Shown here piece by piece: positions 25,809 through 37,225 of a stretch of DNA of 57,765 bases (within the stretch, counting starts at the first letter, position 1; each line of letters starts with the position of its first letter). Made by a program: the position numbers and the translations under genes. The DNA comes from Lenisia limosa. Its lineage: Eukaryota > Breviatea. The stretch covers positions 1-57,765 of the forward strand of contig LPNZ01010288.1 in NCBI GenBank assembly GCA_001655205.1. The letters run 5' to 3'. The notes under the pieces are model-generated. The model saw nothing but the letters and a program-made list of their open reading frames with translations, was not told the DNA's origin and searched no databases.

Positions 25809-28800
25809 TCAGTTCTTTCTTGCCTTCTTTGCGGGAGCCATTAAGAGATCTTCAAGATCGTCAACATCCAGATCGGCCAACTCCGCCTCCAGAGACTCCT
25901 ATCGCAAATGAGACAAGTACTTAATACTGCATCCCTTCCCATCCCCCATACCTGGTGCAAGTCTCGCATCACCTCTGCGTGGCCGTCACCCTCGTTTGCC
26001 AGTGCGCCAACATCCACTGTCGTAGGCATTGAGATGGGTGTAGCACTTTCCTAATAGGTGTGAAGAGAAGGTTACACGAGTTGCATACAGAAATGCTGGC
26101 CGAGCTATCTAGAGAAGTTTTTCAAGGAATCAGATGCGGCGGCAAACCTTGCCGACGATCTCCAAGAGTTTGAAGACCAGCTTAGGCCGTGGGACCGCGT
26201 TAAAGTCCATGGTCAGGTTCACACGCAGGCGGTCAGCAAAAGTGATCGTTGTGGTCTGGGGTAATGGGGTGAAGGTGGAAATGGTATGTTTCATGAAGGA
26301 AACAACAATGACTTTATCCTTCATCACCCCACGCACTCCCTTAGAAATGACCTCGGTCTCTGTGTCGAAGGTGAAGCCATCCTCCTCACTGATCGGCACA
26401 ATTCCTTCCAAGCCGTACCTGCAAAGTGACAAGACGGTCAACATGCATATTAGACAGGGTATTAACAAAGAAAAACGTTTTCCCAGTTGAATCTTACTTT
26501 GGCACCAACACGACAATTCCGTTGGCTCGGTTACGGACAACATAGGCCTCTTCCTCAAGCTTTAGGGTTAATACTGCTGAACTCATATCACAATGCTGCT
26601 TATCAAAGAATACTTTTAAAAAACGGTTCCACTGAGCACTGGGTACAGTGTCCAAGAAATACTGGGAAAAGATATTCCGAAAAGCGGGCATATTGTGTGA
26701 AGGATGAAGGCTCGACTCACCGATTTTTCCTTGAAGAAGATGCGGGTGAACAGGTCGGTTGACGACCGAGAGGCGTATTGGGCCATTCGGTGCCTCTTGT
26801 TGATGCGGTCGGAAATGCGTTTCACTGCGTTCTGCTCCAGTAATTCAGCAGGGACGTCACTGTGGTTGATGGAGGCCGCCAGAAGACGGTGCACAATCAC
26901 ATCTGAAGGTCATCCTCTTTTCACCGAGGGGAAATAATGACAGTTGTGTTGAATGCTAGTACACTTTTTAGAGTCTTGACCATAAGCATATCATATGAGA
27001 TCCCTTGAGCTACAACCCTTTGCTACGATCAACTCGCAATATTGGACACATTACAAGTCTTCACTTTGGTTGGAAAAATACTGGCAAAATATCGATAGTT
27101 TTCGAGGATTTATCGAGAAATTCAGTCTTTTTTCTAACCGAAGTGATGCCCTAATTACAAGCATCAAAGACATACCAGCAAAACGTATCAAAGATATACC
27201 AGCATAACGTATCACAGACATACCAGCAATACGTATCAAAGACATACCAGCATAACGTATCAACATACCAGCATAACGTTCAAAGACATACCAGCATAAC
27301 GTCGGATCGGAGAGGTGAAATGCGTGTAGATGGGGGTAGCAAGACCGTAATGGAAGAACTCTGATCTGGGGGAGATGAGATTGTAAAATACCAAAAACAA
27401 GATCTCAACATTGGAGCACCTGAAGTAAGCGAAGAATTCCACACAACCATCTTCTGGGCTCCGTATTATAAATTGGCCCAAAAGGCTATTCGGTGAATAC
27501 TATCGACGATTAATGTCTTTAAAATAGTTGGGAGCTTACTCTTGAACATCACCAGATGAGAAGTAGTTTGCGACACACATGCATCTGAAAGTAAAAGAAA
27601 TTACATTGTTATATCTATCAGTCATATTAACTGTTACTATATAATATGATGTGATTGCTTATGAGTTATTCCGAGACAGAAGCTGTCCCCACGACATTTA
27701 CAAGGCAAAAAAAAGAATAATACTGCAGATTCTTCAAAGTCCCAACCATCAGAACAGACAAACGCCCTCATTACCTCGTGGTCAAGATACGCAGAAGCCT
27801 ATTGAAGTAGGGGAAGCCGTCAATCTGTGGTGTCAGGTTACCCAGTGTGGTGTTTGTCGGCAAAGCAAAACAAACATAAGAGTTTCCTTGTGTCCAATTG
27901 AACTGTCTTTTTCAGACCGAAGTACGAAACGCTCTATACTTCACCCGTATTTTCTGTCCACACGTTTTCTTATTATGTTGTTTTAGTATAGTCCACGCTA
28001 TGAACTTCTTTGTGACCGCGTACCCCCTCACGGTGGCTTTGTCGAGGGAGTCCGCCAGGGACTTGTTGCAAGCCGTATCAATCTCAAACCCGGCAGCTGA
28101 ATAGTCAGTATATGCGGGGAGGCTTGAGAACAGTCAAGGTTTTCTACTAAACGAGTGGCACCCGCCGATGCGGGCGCTCCACTGACCTTTAGCCACCGTC
28201 AGCAGGGGGCGGAACTGGGTTTCAGGCGGCACGGGATGGCGTCTGAGGATGGCGCATTGGGGGAACTGATGGTGGATCTGCTCGGCTACCGAGACATTGG
28301 CCAAAAGCATGAACTCCTCAACCAGGCTGTTGGTCTCGAATGACTGGGGGGGGGGGNNNNNNNNNNNNNNNNNNNNNNNNNNNNNNNNNNNNNNNNNNNN
28401 NNNNNNNNNNNNNNNNNNNNNNNNNNNNNNNNNNNNNNNNNNNNNNNNNNNNNNNNNNNNNNNNNNNNNNNNNNNNNNNNNNNNNNNNNNNNNNNNNNNN
28501 NNNNNNNNNNNNNNNNNNNNNNNNNNNNNNNNNNNNNNNNNNNNNNNNNNNNNNNNNNNNNNNNNNNNNNNNNNNNNNNNNNNNNNNNNNNNNNNNNNNN
28601 NNNNNGATAAGCGGAGCAGTCAGTTGGGCTGTTGGTCTCGGAATCGAGTGTGAACCGAACCTCTGTCGATGCAAGTGTCAAGGCTCCTGTAATGTGAGGA
28701 ACTTGTAATGGTCCAAGAGGCAGTGCTTCATAAGAATTCCCCACTCCCACCGTTGGCCATTCTCCGGGCCTTAATGATCTTTGAGAGGCGTAACAAATCT

Positions 28801-29064
28801 CTCATTGACTTGGACAGGTCATCTTGCTGGGCTCTGAAAGGTTACACTGTCATTTCGCTCAACAATGGCAGAACACCTTCTTTTTCGAGAACCAAAAGAA
28901 AAGCCCCAAAACAAATGCATTGCTATACACTGACGTGGTAAGTCCTGACATCATGACTGACTAAAGATGATGCTCCATGTTCGTCACATCAGTTTATACA
29001 TATTATTATCTATATTATAGTTAGTGATATGATATATATATATATGCATACTATATAAATGTAT

Positions 29065-29099
<35 letters not shown>

Positions 29100-32000
29100 C
29101 GGATATATAATATCATATATCATATATGATATATATATAATATATGATACGTAATGACTATTTCGTGACAAACGCCTCTCCCCTCATACGAATCATTGAT
29201 TCTCTCCTGAGCCTGTTGGTACGTAAAAGAGGCCTTGGAGCGGATCACAGACTTGTGGAATTTGACACCAACAATATCAGCAGTGGTGGAGTCGATTTCC
29301 TGGGGGTCAGAAGCTCCAAGATATGGTCAGCTCAAGGAATAGCTTTTAATAATAATTAACATCAATATTATATACTCTGTACAGACGGTGATAAGTCATT
29401 CAACGATTTACTAAAGATAAAGCTCAAGATCTGTGCCAGGAATTATCGGACCCTACCCAGATGCAGGAGAAAGCGAGACGGTCTACATTGGAGCGAAGAG
29501 AGCAAAGATCTGGAGGTCAGAACGCTAGATCAACTATAGATATACGTGTAACTATTGTACAATAAATTTGCCGACTATGAACTAAAAACAAAAACAAGTT
29601 AGCATCTATGTCTCCTCTCCTCCCCGCATACTTGTGCCCAAAAGTTCGGGAAGCATGTCGATTCGTCGGTTGGTGAGGTAAACAGTGGTGCATCTGAATA
29701 TCCGTTACGCTCAGAGTTGAGGCAAAAATTTGAGGTTCTAAAAAGAGTTCCCATTTGACACCATTACCCNNNNNNNNNNNNNNNNNNNNNNNNNNNNNNN
29801 NNNNNNNNNNNNNNNNNNNNNNNNNNNNNNNNNNNNNNNNNNNNNNNNNNNNNNNNNNNNNNNNNNNNNNNCGAAATGAGTGACGTCAGCAATATGGACG
29901 CCCACCTGGGGGGTTACTACCACTAATGTTGAATATCGAGAAGCGGAAAGGACCAGTTCAATACATGCAAGGTAGCACACCAAAAAGGAAAAGACTTGTA
30001 AAGGTCCCAAAAAAAAGACAAAAACGCCTCACCTCAAGGTTTCCATTTGGCAGGGGGCGGCAATGCAAGGCGTCATCAATATCCGTACAACCTGGGGGAT
30101 CGATAGAGCAGATGTTTAAGTCCCTGATGTCCTCTCGAATAGCGATCTCTTCGACTGAGATTTTGTAGTCTGGACCCTCGGGAGGCAGGCAGTTGAGAAT
30201 CGCCTTAACCATCAATCAACAAGTGATGTGGTGGCAGAAAAAGATCAGGTAAAATGTCGAGATTCAATCTAGGTAAACTGTCGAGATTCAATCATACCAG
30301 TCCCCCTCCCACTTGGTTAAAGGGCTCGAATGGCACATCATGCTCAATGAGAACTACGTCAGTTTCCACTTCAACGTCATGCTCTGGTCCGAGCTTGCGA
30401 ACAAAGTGCCCACTAGGTCGACTGTGTGGCTTATGAGAAGAGATGTCATAGGTTATATCTGTGGCTTCCCTGTGGCCCGAAAAAGGCCGGTAAAATATCG
30501 ATATTTATAGAGGATTTATCGAGAAATTCAGTCTTATTTGGGACCATAGGGAAGCCCAAGTTAAACCCATATCATATTGAATATGCTGTGACAGGAATAA
30601 GAGGATTGTATAAATAACAAACTGAACTGGATGATGAGACAATCCCTCCATTCATTCCCCACTCGGAATCCATAGCCCAGCCGTCAACAACAACAACGGC
30701 CCGCTGGTTCTCAATGCCCTTCAGTGAGCACTTCACATCTGAAGAATAAGAAGTTCTCAAAAATGAAAGCTGTCATAATTTTTTCATTCTGACCTTGGAT
30801 CCTTGGATCCTTGGAGCCGAAGTGGAACCCTGCTTACAGCACTGTGAAACAATGTTGGAAACTGGCGTGAAAATCATCATGCCGTCTTTGTAAGGTGCCA
30901 GGGAGCCACAGAAACTGAAGTGGTCAGATAATGAAATTTGCCCTCAAGGTATTTCTTGAACTATTAAGGATACTTCATTTTTTGGATGGTAATTGATTAG
31001 AAAATAGGTACTGAAGGGAAAACGAAACAAAGTAACTGCACAATAGTAACGAAGGAAGCACTCACGGTCTGAAGTTTCTTCTGAAGATAGCCACCACCTT
31101 AGCGGTCGGCTTGACCGGACCTCGAGGGGGCGGACCTGAGGAGTGATTGCAGGGCTGGAGAAAACAATACAATACATCTTGCAATATTGAAGAAAGAGAA
31201 CAAGGATGGCTCATATAATCCCATTCTTTTTACCTTCATTTTGATCAGACGAGTCTACCACCAAAAGCGGGCCTGTCCACATGGACTACATCGTTAGGGT
31301 GGCATTACATATCATATGTGGGAATGACCTCCCGTTCCCCTCCCCCCCGATGGTGAGGGGGCAAACCTTGGGGAGAATGGAGACGGCTACAAAATCGCCG
31401 TCAAAGCCTCTGTTTTGCGAGATGAAGTCCGGAATCAGCACTTCAGTTTCTGAGGGATGTAAGGTGTAATAACTATTGGAAAAACGAAGCAAAATCTATT
31501 TTTAAGAACAATTCACCAATGTCAACAAACAAGCATCACACATTTAAGAAAAATGCACACAGTCCCACCAACCTGTTTTGAGCCTTCTTGCTCCAAGATT
31601 ACTAGGGTTCAAACGAACGGTAGCCTAATCGTATTAAAGGAATATATATATATATGATATATATATATATTATAATATATGGTCAAAACCGCGAACATGA
31701 TTAAAACCGCGAACAAGCCAAAAATCGACATAAATCGCTTCAATAACACCCTTTTTAGTGTGAAATTCGGCAGTTTTGAGCACTAGACTCTCAATTACAT
31801 CAAAACAAAGAAATATTGAGCGAAAAGAAGAAAAAAATGAGGAGATAAAAAAATCGAAAAAAAAAGATCTTTTGATCAGAATCGAACCCGGCCGGGGTCA
31901 CCCAGTTTCCTTTACGCAAAATATTTTTTGAAACCCCCCTCTTTCAGAATAATAGCATTTTGAGCCTATTAAAGTGCCCCACTATAGAAACGCAGATTTT

Positions 32001-34661
32001 TAAGGAGAATTCGAATCTGACGTCCATTTTTGGAGAAAATGTAGTGGTTTTGAGGTATTTAAGTCAACTTTTGTAACGGTTTTTTCAAGAATTTTCCTTG
32101 TTCAGTCTCTATAATAGAGCCAATGGACGAAATAGACGTCTGATTAAGGTATATACTGCGTCAATAACCCATTTACCGTTCTGGAACGGCACAAAAGGTA
32201 AGAGACAAATTCGCTTGATTTATTAACATCTTCTATCATATTTTCGCCCATTTATGTACGCTCATTTTTTGCCCAATTTGTCTCGTATTCTCTACTTAAA
32301 TGCCTATAGGTTACTCAAGGGTGGAAAAAAAATCAAATGGTGCAAGAACGTCTTCACTTTATCGCAGGGACATTCTAGGCCTATAATCAGTGTTTTTAAT
32401 GTATTTCGCATGAAAAATTGTAGTACCATGAAGGTGGTATTTTGCATGTATTATGAATAAAACCCTGTATAAAGGAGTGTTTTGGGCGATAATTTGCAAA
32501 AAATGCAAAAGAGGGGTAAATAAGGAGCGTATTGGCTCAAAAATTGAAAGAAAAGCCTCCTTTTTGTTCGCGGTTTTAATCATGTTCGCGGTTTTAACTA
32601 TGTATGATATAAACAAACTCTCTATGTATGATAAAAACAAACTCTCTATGTATGATACAAACAAACTCTCTATGTATGATATCAACAAACTCTCTATGTA
32701 TGATATGATATAAACAGACTCTCTATGTACGATATAAACAAACTCTCTATGTACAATATAAACAAACTCTCTATATGATATAAACAAACTCTCAATGTAT
32801 GACACAAAGCACATGTTATATACTAACATATTTGTCATTCCGCCTACCTGGCACGGGTTGAGGGGGTCAATATTGAGATGACCACTACAGAGAGACCCGG
32901 TTTCAACCCCATGTGTCGCCTCATCAAATGTCAAATGCTGCAGGGTGAATAGCGCACAAAATGACAATCTATGTCAGGTAAACTCAACTATTTGCGGGTG
33001 GGAGGGGGGGGGGACAAGACATAGAAATCATGTTATCCTGAACACACATCACGCATCACACCTCTACTGATGAGAAAATAATGCCCTTTCAACTCCGAAA
33101 AAAAACTTCAACTGGATATTGATATTGCTGGTTCTGTCTATGCATCAATAAGCTCCTCAAACTGCAGGGAACTTAGCGTTAGTAATTGATTGGTCGTCTT
33201 TAGGCAAACTTGCTGCAAGAAGTTGGTCTAAGCCTTCCTTGCCGCATTTGTTGCGAACATAGTCGTTGACTGGATTATCAGAGTGAGTCTTCAACATTAT
33301 GTCAACGTCCCCTTGGCTACCCAAAAAAGACTGGGATTCTCAATAAATCCTCCCAATGTAAGTATTATTATTATTATTATTTGCTCAAACCATACATCAC
33401 AAAACCATGAGAAAAGACCCACATTTGACGACGTTGAGACCCTCGGATTTTGCCAGCTCGAAGCACAGCACATCACGTGTAGAGAAGAATACCTGTTGGT
33501 TAATAAGACAACAAAATATCGATCCACACGTACTATTCATTTCTTAAAATAATCATGCTTATATCCTGAATGCCCTCTGGTCGGAGAAAGACCGATAAAA
33601 TGTTGATATTTCTCAAGAAATACACACGGCTTACCTCTTTGCTAACGTGCCCTTGATACCATATTGCGGCTTTGCGGATACCTGGGGGTCACAGGGGAGG
33701 AGAAATAAGGTAAATCAAGTATACAATTGGATGGGCTTGAAGGAAAGCTCTAAAATCCATTCTGATAGCTGATTCTTCGCCCAAAACTCCTCCTTTTACA
33801 CCCATGACAAGCTTGATTCCATCATGATCCACAATGACAGGCTTGATTCAATCATGATCCACCATGACAGGCTAATTTTCAATCATGATTTACCATGATG
33901 CAACAACCCCATACTCCTGTCATTGAAGTCATTGGGGGTCTCGTCCTCCTCTTGTTCGCAGTACGTTTCCCTTCAAAATGAAAATGACAGAGCCCCGTCA
34001 TTCAAGGTTCTTCAGAAGAGAACCTTAAAAACAAAAGGTTCAAAGCGCAACATATAGTCTCATATCCCTACGGATGGAAATTGTTGTAGAACACGACGAC
34101 ATTCCTGTCCTTGGGGGGAGCGGCAATGAGGGTGCGGAGGCGATGGTACGTGTCGCTGCTGATGTGCTTGACTTCATCGATGACCGTCTTACAGAGAACC
34201 TGGGTTGTTGTCATAAGAGGGGGGTGCTATTGGATGTGAGGGGGGACATGAAGCACAAGACAATCAAAAGTATACAAACCCATATAATGTGAACGAATGA
34301 AAATTTCAAGTCTAGGAACCCAATACTCAAATGGATCGAAACAAAATCTCTTCCTTTCGCCCAACAAACAAGGTTGGTAGGTCCGTTAGCAGATTCGAGA
34401 AGATCAATCTCGGCCAAGGCAACATTGGTGTCAATAACAAGAATATGATCCCTGCTTGAAAGAGCCGAAGTAGTTGAAGGACAAGTCTATACCAGTTATT
34501 TCTCATTTAGGTTATTGTAAAAGTGTCATAAGGCTCACCAGACAGCCTTCAAAGCCACAGGAGAGATCATCACGAAGATAAATTTCGCGATTTGTTCGCA
34601 CGAGCCCTCCTCTCTTTGTCAACCTATCAAAGGTTTTATGTTTACGCTGCGGCTCTGTCAT
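25809..34661 (-). CDS. DIS3: DIS3/Rrp44 exosome 3'-5' exoribonuclease with PIN domain
   Basis: About 30 exons. Exon 1 (34661-34539) starts [20 protein letters not shown] and ends [14 protein letters not shown], the family N-terminus with a reduced Cys motif (CR3). The PIN domain follows: [18 protein letters not shown] (Asp kept), [30 protein letters not shown] and VFFSTRDV. Cold-shock parts: [43 protein letters not shown] and [16 protein letters not shown] catalytic core: [17 protein letters not shown] with all acidic residues (~30150), [21 protein letters not shown] and [12 protein letters not shown]. Then come [38 protein letters not shown] (~27320) and [16 protein letters not shown]1 part: [16 protein letters not shown] and [15 protein letters not shown]. 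The end [16 protein letters not shown] stops at 25809. Role: catalytic subunit of the nuclear/cytoplasmic exosome. Gaps 28357-28605 and 29770-29871 remove internal exons. Confidence 0.96.
27057..27153 (+). mobile_element. hAT-like MITE, copy B (97 bp), in DIS3 intron
   Basis: Flanked by a perfect 7-bp duplication ATTACAA (27050-27056 and 27154-27160). Inner termini are imperfect inverted repeats (TCACTTTGGTTGGAAAAATA against the complement of TTCTAACCGAAGTGA). The core reads CAAAATATCGATAG...GAGGATTTATCGAGAAATTC, shared with copies A, C and D. It sits directly beside the donor-side minisatellite at 27161-27300. Confidence 0.85.
27161..27300 (-). repeat. 24-nt donor-side minisatellite in DIS3, six donor copies
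   Basis: On the coding strand the exon end CGTTATGCTG|GTATGTCTTTG (exon end 27292) is followed by five more versions of CGTTATGCTG|GTATGTCTTTGATA with unit lengths of 21-24 nt. Each unit contains about 10 nt of exon tail plus about 14 nt of intron start. The outermost copy is the inferred donor because it joins in frame to VIVHRLLA at ~26890. Confidence 0.92.
29030..29148. repeat. AT-rich palindromic microsatellite in DIS3 intron
   Basis: Long (AT)n and ATATCATATGATAT-like runs. Similar shorter tracts recur in introns and intergenic sequence at about 690, 4700, 13740, 31640, 36780, 41120, 45630 and 47890. No coding function. Confidence 0.8.
30247..30296 (-). repeat. Two-copy 24-nt repeat in DIS3 intron
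   Basis: AGGTAAAATGTCGAGATTCA followed by ATCT is immediately repeated with two differences, next to the donor side of the exon that ends EPFNQV. It is intronic. Confidence 0.7.
30460..30559 (+). mobile_element. hAT-like MITE, copy C (100 bp), in DIS3 intron
   Basis: Inverted termini GGCTTCCCTGTGGCCCGAAA (left) against the complement of GGGACCATAGGGAAGCCC (right) match over about 25 bp. The core GGTAAAATATCGATATTTAT and GAGGATTTATCGAGAAATTC is shared with the other copies. The flanking 8-mers GTTATATC and GTTAAACC agree at 6 of 8 positions, suggesting an old insertion. Confidence 0.85.
31681..32599. mobile_element. 919-bp non-coding inverted-repeat element in the longest DIS3 intron
   Basis: The left end GGTCAAAACCGCGAACATGA continues TTAAAACCGCGAACAA, and the right end is its complement with two mismatches. 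Each terminus carries the 12-mer AAAACCGCGAAC twice in direct orientation. This terminal structure fits a non-autonomous DNA transposon. I find no ORF with coding character inside. The target duplication is unclear because the flanks are AT repeats. Interior positions 31878-31888 (minus strand) match the tRNA B-box pattern GGTTCGATTC, but no tRNA fold is evident. Confidence 0.78.
32597..32800. repeat. About 24-nt minisatellite in DIS3 intron
   Basis: Eight or more copies of a unit like TCTATGTATGATATAAACAA plus ACTC, with small changes. It lies between the 919-bp element and the exon ending [11 protein letters not shown]. It creates artificial repetitive ORFs on both strands. Confidence 0.88.
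33308..33358 (-). mobile_element. Truncated hAT-like MITE fragment, inverted orientation
   Basis: The complement reads GAGGATTTATTGAGAATCCC followed by AGTCTTTTTTGGGTAGCC. This resembles the right half of the MITE family (GAGGATTTATCGAGAAATTC, AGTCTTATTTGGGACC). No left half or duplication is visible. Confidence 0.55.
33572..33625 (+). mobile_element. Decayed hAT-like MITE fragment
   Basis: GCCCTCTGGTCGGAGAAAGA then CCGATAAAATGTTGATATTT and CTCAAGAAAT parallel the left two thirds of the MITE family. The right terminus is missing where the next DIS3 exon begins. An old or truncated copy. Confidence 0.5.
33784..33900. repeat. About 33-nt degenerate tandem repeat in DIS3 intron
   Basis: Three versions of CATGACAGGCTTGATTCAAT followed by CATGATCCAC. 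The repeat is intronic, between exons encoding the PIN region ([14 protein letters not shown] and IRKAAIWYQ). Confidence 0.75.
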
Positions 34662-34709
34662 GGTGACAGTGGTGGTTGCAAGAGGGTTTGTTGAAAAGTT
34701 TTGGCACTT

Positions 34710-37058
34710 TTATATTTCGCGCCAGCGTGGCGTGTCCCCCAACTCTGTCCGACTCTTGCTCTCAGTAAAGCCCGAGTACTTGATTACCTGACCCTCCGTT
34801 CCTTTGTTCAACTCCAAGGCTAGTAATAGAAGAAATAGTTCATTAGAACAAGATTAGAATAGAAAGATACAAAAGGCACAGCTAGACATAAGAACGAAAC
34901 AGTAGACCCATAAACTTAAAGCAAAGTGTTACATAACAATACAACATCCCTTTTTGGGAGGAGGCTTGTCTTTTTCCTCCAAAAACACGTCATCTGAAGT
35001 GCATTACAAGAAGCTAAATTCGAAGATGAACATTACTTTCCATGACCACAAAGAAAAACCAATCCCTCACATTGCTCAACAATATCTGCAGTACCTAACC
35101 CTTCGATAGCAAGGACATACCTTCTCGTAGTTCCGTCAAGTGGTCGTCATTTTCCTCAAATTCATCCACAGTCGACATCTTTGCCTTTTTGCTTGTCACT
35201 GCGTCATTAATTCTTTGCTTGTGGCCCGAGTTGATGTAATAAAACAAAAGAGAATTAAGACCATGTTCAAATGGAAACCGGTACTGTCTCATGTCACACG
35301 AGTATTTCAATCACCTTGCTCTTACCCCCATATTGACCAACCTTTCTGCGGTTTTGCCTCTTCAAGTAAAGACTCGCCATTGAGACTCCTTTCAATGAGA
35401 GAGAACACCACCACTGCCGGCGGATGTGTGGACGGGGTTGTTAAGTTGAAGAGTTTCATGAAGCTGACAAGGTGGAGGAAAGCCCCGTTGAATCGATCCT
35501 GAGAAGTCAGAAAGTCACCATGTCAAGTAGAGACTAAATTTTAAAAATGAAATTCATATCACTATGTAGAAATAAAAACATCGTGATTCACTATGGTAAT
35601 AACCTGAGAATATATCGGTTAAGGTTTTAAACACAATATTGAAAAAAGTCAGAACGTAAACACAATATCAATCTCTTTCTAGATATCATGGTAATAATCA
35701 GTGGCCAAAAATATATCGAGAATCATGCCAGTAGAAGTCAGGCTGTATTTCTGTACCAAAAGACTGAATCATCGAGGACTCCTTAGTGAACATCAATACC
35801 ATTCTCTGCCCTAACAGCCCAAGACCCACGTCATCACGATGGGACACAATCTCCTCGTAGTGGTGGAAGTACATATGCAAGTAGAAGCGAAGAATTCGGT
35901 CAAAAACAAGCTTGGCTTCTCGAAGAAAATGCCGGGGGTATGGCGGCCCTATTAGCGGTTAAAATGAGTCCTTCGTAATTCAGCTTGACTAACCCCTCTA
36001 TCTTCACAAGCCTCGATCGATATTTAATCAGTCTTCATGAGCATGAGGAAGCAATTGTTAAAACCCAGAAATGATTAACTACTTTTGATACCCAAGCTTC
36101 CCCAGTAAACTATACTGTTCATTGACATGCTTGTAGGGAGTGAGTGGAACATGCATGCTCTTGTTGAAACCGATAAGAGATTATGTGAAGATGGCCAGCA
36201 AACCACTTGGAAAGAGCTGCTTGTTTGAAAGGGTCTCATCAGCCCAGGTCATGACGGTGTTGAAGTAAATGCGTGCCGGCATCTCAACCGCTTTGCCGTC
36301 TTTCGTGACCCATACGTATTTCAATCTTGAGCGTTAATGAGGGAAGCAGGAAATGTAAAATAGAGACAATGAACAAAAAAAAAACGATACTTTTTCCATC
36401 TGTAGCCCAGTGTTCTCTTATCTTTTTGTATTTCCAAAATCATTGACAGTGAACTAATATGATACCTCTTCCTACCCCTTATCACGCCCCCACAACATAC
36501 TGTAGAATACAACTGCCAAAACGACTCTCTTCTTATTCTTCAGATAGTTTAATCAACAGCTTTCCCAATAACCCAACCCACCGTTCGCCAACAGAAGAAT
36601 GTGGACACGAGTCTGGGGAACAAAACTCATTAAAGTCTGCCTTGAAGAAATGCGACTGTGTCACAAAGTCTTCAACTAGAGAAGATCAGAACTTGACAAA
36701 AGAGTGTCTCTTCCCTTTGAATTATTTGACTTTGAGCCATATTTGTTATTACTGTATCTCAGATGAAAAAATAAAATGATATGATCGCTGTAATATATCA
36801 TATGTATATTTGGCCGATACCGCTCACTTTACCTTGTGCTTATTCATGTGTGTAAAAGATCCATTTGTTGCATTAGTAGATGTAGAGATTGAAAAAAAAA
36901 AAAAATGGTTTCCTCTTACGGTTAATTTGTATCCACTCATTGGAGTCTTCGCCCGATGGAAGGCAAATCGACTTTGAAACGTTCTCAAGCGTAACAGAGC
37001 TGCTCCAAGGCAGGTGGAGGGGGAGGTCCGGTAGACTCACATCTAACTGATCAGTCAT
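34710..37058 (-). CDS. MOB family kinase activator
   Basis: The likely start is ATG at 37058 (MTDQLDVSLPDLPLHLPWSS). The next part, LENVSKSICLPSGEDSNEWI, is the conserved MOB N-terminal segment. Then come the zinc-binding cysteines in DFNEFCSPDSCPHSS (~36620), YVWVTKDGKAVEMPARIYF and TWADETLSNKQLFPS (~36200-36310). HVPLTPYKHVNEQYSLLG follows, then FDRILRFYLHMYFHHYEEIV (~35900) with the zinc-binding histidines of the family. Further exons (FNGAFLHLVSFMKLFNLTTP; KMSTVDEFEENDDHLTELRE; LELNKGTEGQ) extend the protein to a stop at about 34710, longer than a typical ~220-residue MOB. MOB proteins bind and activate NDR/LATS-type kinases in mitotic exit, cytokinesis and polarity. The last exons are less certain. 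The subclass (MOB1, 2, 3) is not assigned. The gene ends about 48 nt before the DIS3 ATG. Confidence 0.88.
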
Positions 37059-37225
37059 GTCAAAGGAGTGCCAACACATTGGCCAGAATAATATTCCCAT
37101 CAATATTGATCCGATACCAAACGGGGGGGGGGGGGACAAAATNNNNNNNNNNNNNNNNNNNNNNNNNNNNNNNNNNNNNNNNNNNNNNNNNNNNNNNNNN
37201 NNNNNNNNCCTTCGTCAACTTGAAT
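37059..37225. promoter_or_regulatory. Short divergent promoter region, MOB / helical-repeat gene
   Basis: Only 167 nt, including gap 37143-37208 and a G-run at 37122-37134, lie between the inferred MOB start (minus) and the start at 37226 (plus). If both starts are right, the region is a compact bidirectional promoter. No core element can be named. Confidence 0.35.

Noticed and set aside
31870-31910. tRNA gene
   Set aside because: Only a B-box-like stretch is present; no acceptor stem, A box or anticodon arm can be built around it.
32359-32967. Minus-strand 202-codon ORF with repeated FVYIVHRE-like segments
   Set aside because: The repetition comes from translating the 24-nt intronic minisatellite at 32597-32800; only the start of the frame overlaps a real DIS3 exon, and the reading crosses a clear donor site.
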